33,475 nucleotides of DNA from Chara braunii (Eukaryota; Streptophyta; Charophyceae; Charales; Characeae): positions 341,772 to 375,246 of the forward strand of contig BFEA01000140.1 in assembly GCA_003427395.1 (NCBI GenBank), read 5' to 3'. Position numbers and translations under genes: made by a program. The stretch's first letter is position 1. Each line of letters opens with the position of its first letter. Of this stretch, positions 21,049 to 29,787 are shown one piece after another. The notes under the pieces were generated by a model. The model worked only from the letters and a program-made list of their open reading frames with translations, was not told the DNA's origin and did not search any database.

Positions 21049-22446
21049 TGGGGGTGATGGGGGCATGCATAGTCATTGTGAAGGTGACCATACGCCGTGC
21101 ACTTAAAGCACCAAGGACGAAACTTGTGCGCTGTGTGGATTTGATAGACTCGACCACCCATTTTGAATGGTATGATATCATCAAGTGAAAATAGTTGTTC
21201 CTTAGGAAGGTCGAGGGCCAACATCAAATAATCATCCCGCTTTGCCACATATGATGGCAGTGGGTTAATGAAATTCGCTATTTTAAATTGCTGTCCAAAG
21301 TCATGGATGAATGCCGCCTGGACTTCAATCGGGATGTGTCGGAATTCAACCCAGTAGAAGTCCTTCATGAGTTGGTCCCTCTTTTCCTCTAGACCAACCT
21401 TCTTCGGAATCCATGGGTAGATTCTAACCTCCGCTTGATCCCAGAATAATTTCTTCCATGCATCCATCCTAACCTTGTCCTTATCAAAAAGACTCAGCAC
21501 AGTGAAGACCGTGGGGGTAATTGGCTGAATTAGAAAGAACTCTTTGACACCTTCCGGCCCATCTCTCAATGCTTCCAATCTCTTGCAAATGAATTTAATT
21601 TTATCATGAACTGACCTATAGGCCGCATTATCATAGAAGATCCAGTTTCTTGCATGCTTGGTGTAGACGGTATCTCGTTGGGCAAGCTTATCCGATGGAT
21701 AGGACTTCATCAGAGTCTTCCTCCCCCCCTAGTCAATCACCAGTTGTTCAGACGGAAGAAGGAAGAGCGAGAGGAAGTATGCCCTAGCCAAAGAAAGATT
21801 CCGGGAAGGTTCCTCTGGCTACGAACCAGCAGGATCAAAAGATGGACGTTGGATGTTCAATGTTTTATTCTGTAATAATTCTTTCACCTTTTGTGCCCAT
21901 GAAGGCTGCTTTTGATCCTGAGGCAAAGAGCTTCCAACTTTCTCCTGTAAATGTTTGTTGTGTTGTTTGTTGAGACATGATTTTTTCATTCATCCTTTCC
22001 TCTTCCGTTAACACTTCCTCATCATTTTGTTCATTTCCTTCTCCCATTATCATATCTCTGACCACCATAGCATCCTCATTATTACTAATGTCACTGTTAT
22101 AAGAAGAGTCTTCCATCGTTGAGAAGTCAGGGTGCATGGATGATGCGGTGACAGAATCCCTACGGGACGCAGGAACAAAGATTACATTTGTCCCTCCATT
22201 CTCTTCGTGATGTTGGGTTGCAACCGATGACGAGGACAGCGGCATACTCTGCTCCTGAGAGGACAACAGCTTCCCCTCGTTTTCTGACAGCCTCTTTGTG
22301 AGCCATCCCTCCTTTTGACTGACTGCTGTCACTCTCGGACGAGAATAGGGCAATGGACCAATCTGTTTGAACATTGCATGTCGCATTGCTCCTTGATAAA
22401 ACAACATTGAATCCGGACCTTTTGCTCTACAGAAACTGAGTTTCAT

Positions 22447-24071
22447 GATTGTGTATGGAACTGTATATGCGAATGTCTGGTTTGCTACTAAGAGACCGTC
22501 TGTGAGGACGCTTAATCACTCAGGTTACACTTAATCAATCAGGATGGTTTCCTGAAGTGCCACCCAATCACTCAGGTTACGCCTAATCAAAAAAGATAGT
22601 ATCCTAAGATGACACTAATCTTGTAGACCCATTAGCCAATTGTACGACAATTGTATGATTATATGATTATTATAATAAATTGTAATAATTAAATTCCTTC
22701 AATTCCTATAATTCTTCTATTCCAGTTTCATTCCAGTTCCATAATATTAGATTGTTTTTGCTGGCTTGGACCCCACACAGGCAGGGGAGAGACTTCGAGG
22801 GGAATAGGGTAGGAGGGAACGAGGCGGTTTAATTATAGAGGATGAAGCGCACCTTAATTTGCTTGAAGGTGCAAAATGCAGAAATTGCTTCGCAACGCTG
22901 TACTCCCAGCTGTCACCATCGACTGCTCCTCTTACACAAATTCCTCTTCTTCTTAGAACTTCCACCTCCTCATTATCGTCATGTACTTCTGCCAATTCTT
23001 GTTACCCTCCTGCGCACTTTCTTCTACGAATTCCCCCCCAATATCATAATACCCAGCATTTCCTAACCCTTCGCCCAATACTAAATTGGCTTCCTCCTGT
23101 CCTTGACCTGCCTGTGCTCAGAAAGATAGGCAGTCGAAGAGGAACCACCCAGTTAAAACCGATACTACCCTTCTCATTACTAATTTCCTTACTAGGACAA
23201 TTAATCTATGACCCTTGTGACTTAAGCTTGATTGGGCAATTGTCCCTCTTACTAAATGACCAAAGAATGTGGAAGAAGGAATATACTTCAGGCTATAGAG
23301 AATTGAATAGGGATGACCCTATTTGTGACGTAGCTCAGTAAGGATCCCTCCCTTTCTAAAATGTATACTCATCCACCTCTCTGAACGTTTGGCGGCAGGT
23401 ATCCCTATTGATGATGTGGCGCCACCGATTCCTCTGTCGCACTCGCGGCTGGTCATTGATCATCCGGTATCCTTATTGACAATTTGCAATAACGACTAAT
23501 CATGAAGAGGAATCCCTATTGCTGATGTGGCACTTTACTGACGTGCAATCCCATGGCCAGTACCCTGATCATCGGTCAAGCCTAATGCTCTTTTTGGAAG
23601 ACTTAGGCACTGTTTCCCCACCAAAACATTAGGGAGACTTTTGCAGCTCCTAAAAAACTCGTTTGACTTTTCAAAAGATACACACTTCGTTCTTACAAAA
23701 CAACATCCTGTTGACTTGATGGAAACAACCCTCCCAGACGAAAGTCACCGCAATGTGATTATAATTGTCTTCTGAAGCAATGGTGTCCTTCAACGCCCAC
23801 TTTGCCTTCACATGGACCAAACCTCCGCTGATTCTATACACATTAACAGGTGTCAACGCGTAGGGCCATTCACCATTTGTAATGCAACGACGGCTATGAA
23901 ATCCAAGACGCGGAACCAAGGAGACGTGTATCAACGAACGGGCGGATGCCCATCCACTGTCAAACTCCCTTAGTCAAGCGTTATGCCACGTTAGCCTGTG
24001 ACGTAGCGACACTTAGTGTCTCTGATCTACGGCGCGCGTGCGCTAGGCGCCGAGGCAGACTTAGGGTTCTC
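22447..24071 (-). other. LINE-A 5' region (putative 5' UTR/promoter)
   Basis: 1.6 kb between the TSD and ORF1 with no defensible ORF. It contains direct repeats: ACTTAATCA(A/C)TCAGG at 22513-22590, and ATCCCTATTG(A/C)TGATGTGGC at 23401 and 23512. An AT-rich patch lies at 22640-22750. LINEs carry an internal promoter here, but I cannot point to its elements. Part of it could be an older inserted repeat. Confidence 0.5.
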
Positions 24072-24085
24072 TGTGTGTTCAACCT
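24072..24085. repeat. 14-bp target-site duplication of LINE-A, right copy
   Basis: TGTGTGTTCAACCT, identical to 12886-12899. In the LINE-B frame it codes for part of RLNTQ. Confidence 0.9.
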
Positions 24086-24750
24086 AAAGCAGCCCGGACC
24101 TCTTCGTTCCTGAGCTGAAATGAGTACTTCCATTCTTACCGGTTTATGATCTAACATAGAAGCATTCGTTTCTTGAATCCATTGTGCCCCGTCTGAGAAG
24201 ATTCCCTCCGTGAGAAAGACATCCAGTCTGCGCCTTGCTCCGGCCGCCTTCTGAGAGTTGGCAAACCAGGTAAATCCTGGATCCTTGGGGTACATTTCTC
24301 TAAAAGTGTCATGTAGACCCCAATACTCTGTCCACCTCAAGAACTCTTCTTTGTCTCTTCGCATGCCCTCACTTCCCTCTGAGTCAAGGCCTGGGGTACT
24401 TATCAGGTTCCAGTCACCTCCCACCACCATGTGTTGTTCTAGAGGCAAACAGCTCGGTAGAACCCTCACAAAGCTCAACCTCTCCTTAGGATAATTTGGG
24501 GCATAGACAATTGCCACCACAAAGGACGTCTCCTCACATCTCAGCTTTATCCATACCCACCTTCCCCACAGATCCACATCATAATCAATAAGTTCCCCAC
24601 CAATCACCCAGTTGCACCAACTTTGCTTCCGACAGCTTAGTTTCTTGTAGGAGGATGATGTCTGCTGCTTGAGCATGAATCCAACTTTTCAACCTCTTCC
24701 CCTTCTGCTTACCACCTGTGTCCCCAAGTCCCTGTACGTTCCACGTTGCC
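24086..24750 (-). pseudogene. LINE-B ORF2, APE-type endonuclease domain
   Basis: The domain begins right after the ORF1 stop with LATWNVQGLG and DIILLQETKL (Asn and Glu motifs). After a frameshift near 24610 it continues with WGRWVWIKLRCEETSFVVAI, YAPNYPKERL, VVGGDWNLISTPGLDSEG (GDWN in place of GDFN), PGFTWFANSQKAAGARRRLD and SMLDHKPVRMEV, the closing SDH-type motif as LDH. It ends at CFRLNTQ, where the LINE-A insertion cuts it. The catalytic set looks complete apart from the shift. The domain would nick genomic DNA for target-primed reverse transcription. Confidence 0.9.
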
Positions 24751-24753
24751 AAC

Positions 24754-26933
24754 TTAATTCAGACCATTACCACCACTTGAAGCGATTGCGTCTTGGATTC
24801 GCTCATCAACTGCCCTGTCTTGGATGCCGATTGCCTGAGTCGGGGTGGAAGGCTGCCACTTCTCTGCTAGGATCTCCTGCACAAAACCCGATTCCAAATT
24901 TTTATCTAGTGGCATCTTGTCATTCAGTCCTTTCAAAAAAATTGCTGCCACGCCTGGCTCCACGAACACATTCGACAACTCCGTTGACGAATTGTCCAAT
25001 AAAATCCTCAGAGGAATACAGGTCAAGCCAATCGAAGNGAGACCCGCCCANTGTGAAGTTGNAATTCTAGCATCGNTGAGAGGAATATAATACTTGATCC
25101 ACTGTCCCGCCGACGTTTCAATAGTTATCTTCGGCATACCCTCCTCCGGAAATAATCTGAAACAGAATCGGTCGGCGTACAACTCCCTAACTTTAGCTTC
25201 CACCTGCTCTGGACCTGGAATCCTGCAGATCATCGATGCCGGTAAAATAGTTTGCCCATTATGATGAATCAGACCCAAGACAAAAGCTTCATTGCCCAGC
25301 AAGGTACAAACCAAGGGAAGGAGGAACTTCTCTTCATGTTGCTGCTCGTTTCCTGTCCGAGTAAATACTCAATTCGCCTCAAAAAAATCCCGAATACTTT
25401 CCCTCCTGTCCTCACGTACGGGGACGGTACTGGAAGATTGCGAAGTACCTGCCTGTCCATGCTCCTGCCGCCTCTCACCTTGCCTGTCCTCCGATACCAC
25501 TTTCTCTTCTTCCACCATCTGTTGCTGTGTTGTACCCGTACCCCCCTGACCAGCTTGTCGAATCTGTGTGCCCGCCTCCAGTTGATAGCCGAAATATGCC
25601 AGATACGGATTAGGCCCTTGTGACCCCTGATAGGCCATTCCTGGCCAACAACCGTATGGGGATAACCCCAAATGCGGTTGTTGCCAGATCGCCGATTGCT
25701 GCATATACCCTAGATAGGGGTTTGCTGCGGCTTGATTCCATGTCGCCAAGCCTCCTCTGTCATTGTCGCCTGCTGATATACCAGCCCCTACAGGTAAATT
25801 ATTGCCCCGTCCGCCAATATTCGGGGTTGCCAATCTTGTTCCAGCTACATTCTGACTTATCTCCCGGTGCTCGGGGAAAACCTGATGTTGACGGTTCCCA
25901 CCTCCACTCCCGCGCCCTCTGTTTGCATCCTCTCCTGTCTCCTACAAATTACTCACATCTCTGGCGGCATCTCTGATCCCTCGTTGGTAGACCACCTCCC
26001 CTTGGTTAAATCTTCGTTGGCGACTGAGGTCGAGCAGCTGTCGGGGATCTTCATTCCCATCCCCTGCCTCCTCTGCTCTTGGGCATCCGTCCGAATCGGT
26101 GTGATACCACCAGCGGCAGCGATTGCAATACGGTGTATTTTTACATACAAATTCCATATTGTATGTTTCCCCGTCGTCAAGTCTCATCGGAAGAGTGGGT
26201 TCGAATCGTTCCTCTGCCTCCCTTGATAGTTCAAATTTGAGGTTCATTAATTTAGGTCTTCAGGCATCCGGTTCAGGTGGATGCTGAACCACAATACTTC
26301 CCATCGCCTGCTGTACCAAGTCAGGGATATGGAACATAGCTCTTAGAGGAACTCTAAGAGCCATCACCCAAAATTTAGTTTCATCCCCTCTGCGCCTTCT
26401 TTCCTCCAGCTTTGCTCTGGTCATCCAAGGCTTGAATAGGAGCTTGTACTCTACCCCCCTGATAACCACCACATCCTCTGCCTTCGCCACCAACCATTGG
26501 GCCACTTCCCTTGACTTCGCGACGTATGACATAACGTTCGACCCTTCACCATGCACCCTCCCTCGCTTGAATCCCCGAGTAAACGTCCGACGCTGAAACC
26601 ACCCGTTCTCATAGGCCCGAATGAGGTCTTCTCTTACTTTAGCCGGTAGATCTCGCGCCACTCCCTCGAATATCACAGTGACCGTGCGTTCCTTTAGCCA
26701 GGCGTGGTGAGACGATCGATTTGAGGATTGACCTTAAAAATTCTCTTGCCGTTTTCTATAATAAACTCTCCATGCTTCAATCTTTTTGGGAATATCCCAT
26801 CCTCATAGCATTTTGCTATGAGGAGCCTCACCCGATCCTCTTCAGATAACTGAACTTCCTCTCCCGGGGGATTCCTTCCACCATCACCCTCCACTCTCGC
26901 CTGAGCACCGGCCTCCTCCATTTGCACTTCCAT
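24754..26933 (-). pseudogene. LINE-B ORF1, gag-like RNA-binding protein
   Basis: It starts MEVQMEEAGAQARVEG at 26933. A shift near 26690 leads into one frame down to 24754, with stops at about 26258, 25940 and 25367. The middle (26676-26260) has KFWVMALRVPLRAMFHIPDL, a DUF4283-like block. It is followed by a knuckle YCNRCRWWYHTDSDGC (C-x2-C-x4-H-x5-C), a Gln/Gly/Pro-rich part (25833-25369), and a C-terminal domain (25314-24754) with ITIETSAGQWIKYYIPL. About 726 codons in all, the usual size range. Four N bases (25038-25076) obscure a few codons. ORF2 follows with almost no spacing. Confidence 0.85.
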
Positions 26934-27263
26934 GTTTACCTACGCTGACTCCGAGTGGACGTATCAATGGCGGGCACCAGCCAGGCGCACGCCCACTAAC
27001 TTGCACACGAGAACTCCCCTTTCTTCGTTAACACGTACTTCAACGTTTGACTTCAAAGATGGCCGAACCACGCGTAGTCAAGTCTCCCTTCCCCGCGGGT
27101 TGGTTGCTCGGAAAGTACCGAGCGAGACGACTTCACATATCGCGATGACATCATGTTGGTGTCAACACCGCAACAGTTCGGACCGGCCCTTCGGCTTGGA
27201 GCGCAAAAGCGCCGACCGCCGCGCCCCCTATAGGTACCTTTTCATTTTCGAACTCTTTTTTTT

Positions 27264-27657
27264 CCTTGTTTGCTACTTTGTATAACAAACAAACAAAAAA
27301 AAATAAATAAATAAAAAAAATGGTACTTTGTATAACAAAAAAAGAAAAAAGAAAAAAAAACAGATTGATGTTGTCAGAAAAACTCACTCGCCCCCCACAC
27401 GAGGCCCTCAAAAAATCACAATATCTTTGTAATATAAGGGACACGGGGCCCGGTTCCCGGTTTTTCTTTTTTTTTCCTTGTTTGCTACTGTGTATAACAA
27501 ACAAACAAAAAAAATGGTACTTTGTATAACAAAAAAAGAAAAAAGAAAAAAAAACAGATTGATGTTGTCAGAAAAACTCACTCGCCCCCCCCACGAGGCC
27601 CTCAAAATCACAATATCTTTGTAATATAAGGGACACCGGGCCCGGTTCCCGGTTTTT
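27264..27657. repeat. direct duplication, 212-bp period
   Basis: CCTTGTTTGCTACTTTGTAT at 27264 recurs at 27476 (CTGTG for CTTTG). Both copies run through AACAGATTGATGTTGTCAGA, ACTCACTCGCCCCCC and CACAATATCTTTGTAATATA, ending in GGGCCCGGTTCCCGG. The differences are small indels in A-runs, so the duplication is recent. Confidence 0.92.
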
Positions 27658-27823
27658 CATTAAAAAAAAAAATAAAAAAATTATAAATAAATCACAAAAT
27701 CGCAAAATGAGCGGCCAGATCGAGTCTTTCCTTTACAAGGACTCGATCTGGCCGCTCATTTTGCAAGGACTCGATCTGGCCGCTCATTTTGCAATTTTGC
27801 TGCTTTGCGATTTTGAGGGCCTG
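27594..27823. mobile_element. TIR element with a triplicated 25-mer hairpin
   Basis: AGGCCCTCAAAATCAC near 27596 and GATTTTGAGGGCCT (to 27823) are inverted ends. Inside, a 25-mer starting GCAAAATGAGCGGCCAGATC (27702-27726) is followed by two perfect reverse-complement copies (27740-27764, 27768-27792), the last pair repeating with a 28-bp period. It can form a long stem with either copy. Confidence 0.8.
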
Positions 27824-27967
27824 CTGTGAGTATGCCGTCAGAGGATCTGAAGGAAACAACAACAGCATAATTCTAGAGGCTTCAATTCTCTTGCTGTGCA
27901 ATGTGGCCATCAGAAAAGAACTAGAAATAACAAAATCTCTCTCATGCTGATACAGGCTTATAGAGGC

Positions 27968-28083
27968 AAAGACCCTCTTCACCCAAACACAATGCACCCT
28001 CATCATGAAGGTATACAAGCCATCTTTCCGCTCCAAAGCAGCAGTCATAATGAGGGTGCAATATGTTTGGGGGAAGACGGTAG
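27968..28083. mobile_element. MITE of the CTTCTTCCCCCGAATA family
   Basis: CCCAAACACAATGCACCCTC (27981) pairs with GAGGGTGCAATATGTTTGGG (about 28053-28072). The ends resemble TTCTTCCCCCGAATAAAACG in the 29127 copy. No TSD fixed. Confidence 0.72.
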
Positions 28084-28199
28084 CGGGGGTTTATTAGTCT
28101 TCCTTTGGAGTACTTTTCAGCGCGGCCACAGTATGGGCGTGACATGTGCAGATCGGACCGCAGGAACCGGCGCGGCGTACAGTAAATGAAGATTAAACC

Positions 28200-28230
28200 C
28201 CTGGTACCGGTAGTGGGACCTAGCCCCCGA
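28200..28230. repeat. solo terminus of MITE family F1
   Basis: GTAGTGGGACCTAGCCCCC matches the right end of family F1 (GTGGGATCTTGCCCC at 6655). No partner end is found nearby, so it is a truncated copy. Confidence 0.5.
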
Positions 28231-28447
28231 CATTTCTTTCTAAGACTTCCGTTAATATTCCAATTTTAAAACTTTGTTAAAATGGTTAGAACAGTTATGA
28301 TTCAAAAAAAAAAAAAAAAAGATTCTTGTGAAGGCAATCTGGTGAGTCCGCTATCGTCTTCAAAGATTTCCCGAACAGAACATTTCAACGTACGGTCAAA
28401 GAATAGATTGGAGCACTTGTCAAACAAACAAACAAACAAACAAAAAA

Positions 28448-28522
28448 GAAAAAAAAGAAAAAAAAGAAAAAAAAGAAAAAAAAGAAAAAAAAGAAAAAAA
28501 AGAAAAAAAAGAAAAAAAAAAA
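28448..28522. repeat. (GAAAAAAAA)n microsatellite, period 9
   Basis: Eight copies with G at 28448, 28457, 28466 and so on, every nine bases. It lies between two ACGTACGGTCAA boxes (28389 and 28523), so it may have grown inside an older MITE. Confidence 0.95.
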
Positions 28523-28632
28523 CGTACGGTCAATATCATGCCTGTATTTTTAAAACAACTTTTCAGTCTGAATACAGCAATAACGACCATAGTTGTATTT
28601 CGGGGTAGGAGAGGTAGGGAACAATCCCAGAT

Positions 28633-28680
28633 AGCAGCAGCAGCAGCAGCAGGAGGAGGAGGAGGAGGAGGAGGAGGAGG
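28633..28680. repeat. (AGC)6 (AGG)10 compound microsatellite
   Basis: Six AGC units pass directly into about ten AGG units. The minus-strand open frame through it codes only for Ser/Cys or Pro/Ala runs. Confidence 0.95.
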
Positions 28681-28821
28681 AAATGCAAAAGTGGGCAGTC
28701 CCAGATAAGACCCTCTGAAAAAGGGGGCACAAGAGAGAGACCTGCACAAGGACTTGTTGTGTCTGATGGCCTGCAAAAAAGAAAAAAAAAAGAAAAAAAG
28801 CTAAAAAAGAAAAAAGAAAGA

Positions 28822-29075
28822 AAGATTGATTTTTTTTTAAAAATTTATTATTATTTTTTTAAGAGGGCCGCGCCACACTCTGCTGCAGTGCAATACAGAG
28901 GCAACGCTGAAGGGGTCGAGCAAGCAAGCTTACCCGTACGACCCCTCCGTAGCCCGGAAAAATTAATTTAATATCGTGTGGTCCGATGGACCACGGATCA
29001 GATATTAAACTGATCAGAACAGATACTACACTTGATCTTACTTAGCCAAAAGGCCGAGAAAGGTATGAAGATTGA
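28822..29075 (-). mobile_element. U2 retro-insertion with A-rich tail and 8-bp TSD
   Basis: AAGATTGA occurs at 28822-28829 and 29068-29075. On the minus strand the order is TSD, U2 5' end, U2 body, A-rich tail (plus-strand T/A stretch 28830-28860), TSD. This is the same LINE-mediated signature as for U6. Confidence 0.9.
28863..29066 (-). pseudogene. U2: U2 snRNA retropseudogene, near full length
   Basis: On the minus strand it starts ATACCTTTCTCGGCCTTTTG, then GGCTAAGTAAGATCAAGTGT, AGTATCTGTTCTGATCAG and TTTAATATCTGATC. The branch-site pairing segment GTAGTA is intact. An Sm-like ATTTTTCC follows ATATTAAATTA, and the 3' domain ends ATTGCACTGC...GTGGCGC. This is plant-like U2. It carries a 4-base TAAG duplication after GGCTAAG, in the region that pairs with U6. 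It has no TATA/USE promoter upstream and has an A-tail, so I judge it a retropseudogene. About 204 nt. Confidence 0.93.
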
Positions 29076-29126
29076 ATTTCTGCTGATTCCACTTCTTCGA
29101 AATTTCTGCGATTTCTGCAGAAAAGG

Positions 29127-29240
29127 CTACCTTCTTCCCCCGAATAAAACGCACCGTCATTATAGCTGTATTTAGACTGAAAGATGCCCCAAACACAGCT
29201 ATAATGACCCTGCGTTGTATTCGGGATAAGAAGAAGGTAG
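29127..29240. mobile_element. MITE with about 45-bp TIRs, family F2
   Basis: CTACCTTCTTCCCCCGAATA (29127) and TATTCGGGATAAGAAGAAGGTAG (29218-29240) are inverted. The pairing goes on through AACGCA and GTCATTATAGCTGT. About 114 bp, non-coding. The same ends are at 1026 and 27968. Confidence 0.88.
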
Positions 29241-29246
29241 TAGTAC

Positions 29247-29280
29247 AGTATATATATATATATATATTTTTTTTTTTGGA
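29247..29280. repeat. (TA)n followed by T-run
   Basis: About ten TA units and a T-run, with a GTACAGTATA box on both sides (29243 and 29281). Confidence 0.8.
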
Positions 29281-29409
29281 GTACAGTATAATATAATCTT
29301 TCTTGAACTGGTTCATTTCTCTTCCAAGTTCTCAATTGACGCCGGATAATGGGCCCATGCCTACCGCGGCTGACCACCCCATCCCCGAATCTCCAACTAG
29401 TGACGGCGG

Positions 29410-29454
29410 GCCCACCTTTTTTTTTTTTTTTAAACGCTCCCCCACCGCCCACCT
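29410..29454 (-). mobile_element. very short retro-insertion (29 bp) with 8-bp TSD
   Basis: GCCCACCT stands at 29410-29417 and 29447-29454. Between them is a T-run and AAACGCTCCCCCACC. On the minus strand this reads GGAGCGTTT then an A-run, like GGAGTCGTTT-A(n) at the end of LINE-A. It looks like an extremely 5'-truncated LINE tail. Chance cannot be excluded for so short a piece. Confidence 0.5.
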
Positions 29455-29610
29455 AATCTCTAAGTGGTCTCAAGACTCTCAACCCCCAACAGCCATTACC
29501 AACCCCTACCACAGACAGTCTGTACTATATAGGCACGACCTCTCTCTCTCACATGGAAACCAACCCCAGTCTATACTCTCTTACACCTTTTAGTTTATAC
29601 ATTTGCACTA

Positions 29611-29659
29611 ACAGACATACACAGACATACACAGACATACACAGACATTCACAGACATC
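29611..29659. repeat. (ACAGACATAC)n tandem repeat
   Basis: About five 10-bp units, the last with ATTC and ATCA variants. Confidence 0.92.
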
Positions 29660-29691
29660 AAGACCTGGCATCTGCTGCAACTCCCAACTCT

Positions 29692-29712
29692 TTTTTTTTT
29701 TTTTTTTTTTTA
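29692..29712 (-). repeat. T-run, probable A-tail of a minus-strand retro-insertion
   Basis: A T-run followed by TAAACCCCGGACGCGGCAGG. The body to the right is not identified. Confidence 0.45.
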
Positions 29713-29787
29713 AACCCCGGACGCGGCAGGTTTTGAGTTCGAATAGGCGAAGGGGCTCTTATCACCTATCCCCAAAACTATTTTCTT

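Larger units (their letters stand above)
17827..22446 (-). pseudogene. LINE-A ORF1, gag-like RNA-binding protein, interrupted by a MITE
   Basis: The N-terminal segment (22446-21865, 193 codons) is acidic and low-complexity. After a frame change, 21710 onward has a DUF4283-like fold region (DFYWVEFRHIPIEVQAAFIH) and then a zinc knuckle, CFKCTAYGHLHNDYAC (C-x2-C-x4-H-x6-C). A MITE interrupts the frame after CPHHPQH. Removing it with one TSD lets the frame go on with AIPPDQRLKRDL to a stop at 20473. Frames 20232-19816 and 19563-17827 (578 codons, Ser/Thr/Asp/Glu-rich) follow in phase. The C-terminal part (GTAIFTVTEGDHRLAEWDVF) resembles in position the end of LINE-B ORF1. ORF1 proteins coat LINE RNA. 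The total length is about twice that of LINE-B ORF1. Confidence 0.85.
12900..24071 (-). mobile_element. LINE-A, 11.2-kb LINE inserted in LINE-B
   Basis: It is bounded by identical 14-bp TSDs, with the A-tail (T-run 12900-12920) at the low end, so it is a minus-strand element with 5' end at 24071. Order of parts: 5' region of 1.6 kb (24071-22447), ORF1 (22446-17827), ORF2 with APE endonuclease (to 16828), RT (to about 15396) and C-terminal finger (to 13377), then a 3' UTR. It is long for a plant LINE, mainly because of the large ORF1 and the 5' region. It reaches its 5' end, which is rare because most LINE copies are truncated. Frameshifts and stops show that it is inactive. Confidence 0.9.
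24072..27235 (-). mobile_element. LINE-B, 5' half of the split element
   Basis: It holds ORF1 (26933-24754) and the APE endonuclease (24750-24086). It ends abruptly in the endonuclease C-terminus at the LINE-A TSD and lacks any RT. The RT half is at 12899-9004. The upper border is set loosely at the GC-rich/AT-rich change near 27235. Confidence 0.85.

Noticed and set aside
22859-23341. 160-codon plus-strand frame as a host gene
   Set aside because: Pro/Leu/Ser-rich, no family, antisense to the LINE-A 5' region.
26196-26210. GGGTTCGAATC as a tRNA B-box
   Set aside because: Lies in the LINE-B ORF1 frame; no A-box or cloverleaf around it.
9004-27235. LTR retrotransposon
   Set aside because: No LTRs, protease or integrase. 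The APE endonuclease, A-tails and TSDs are those of LINEs.
28420-28776. minus-strand frame with Pro, Ala and Phe runs
   Set aside because: Translation of (AGG)n, (AGC)n and the 9-bp A-rich repeat.
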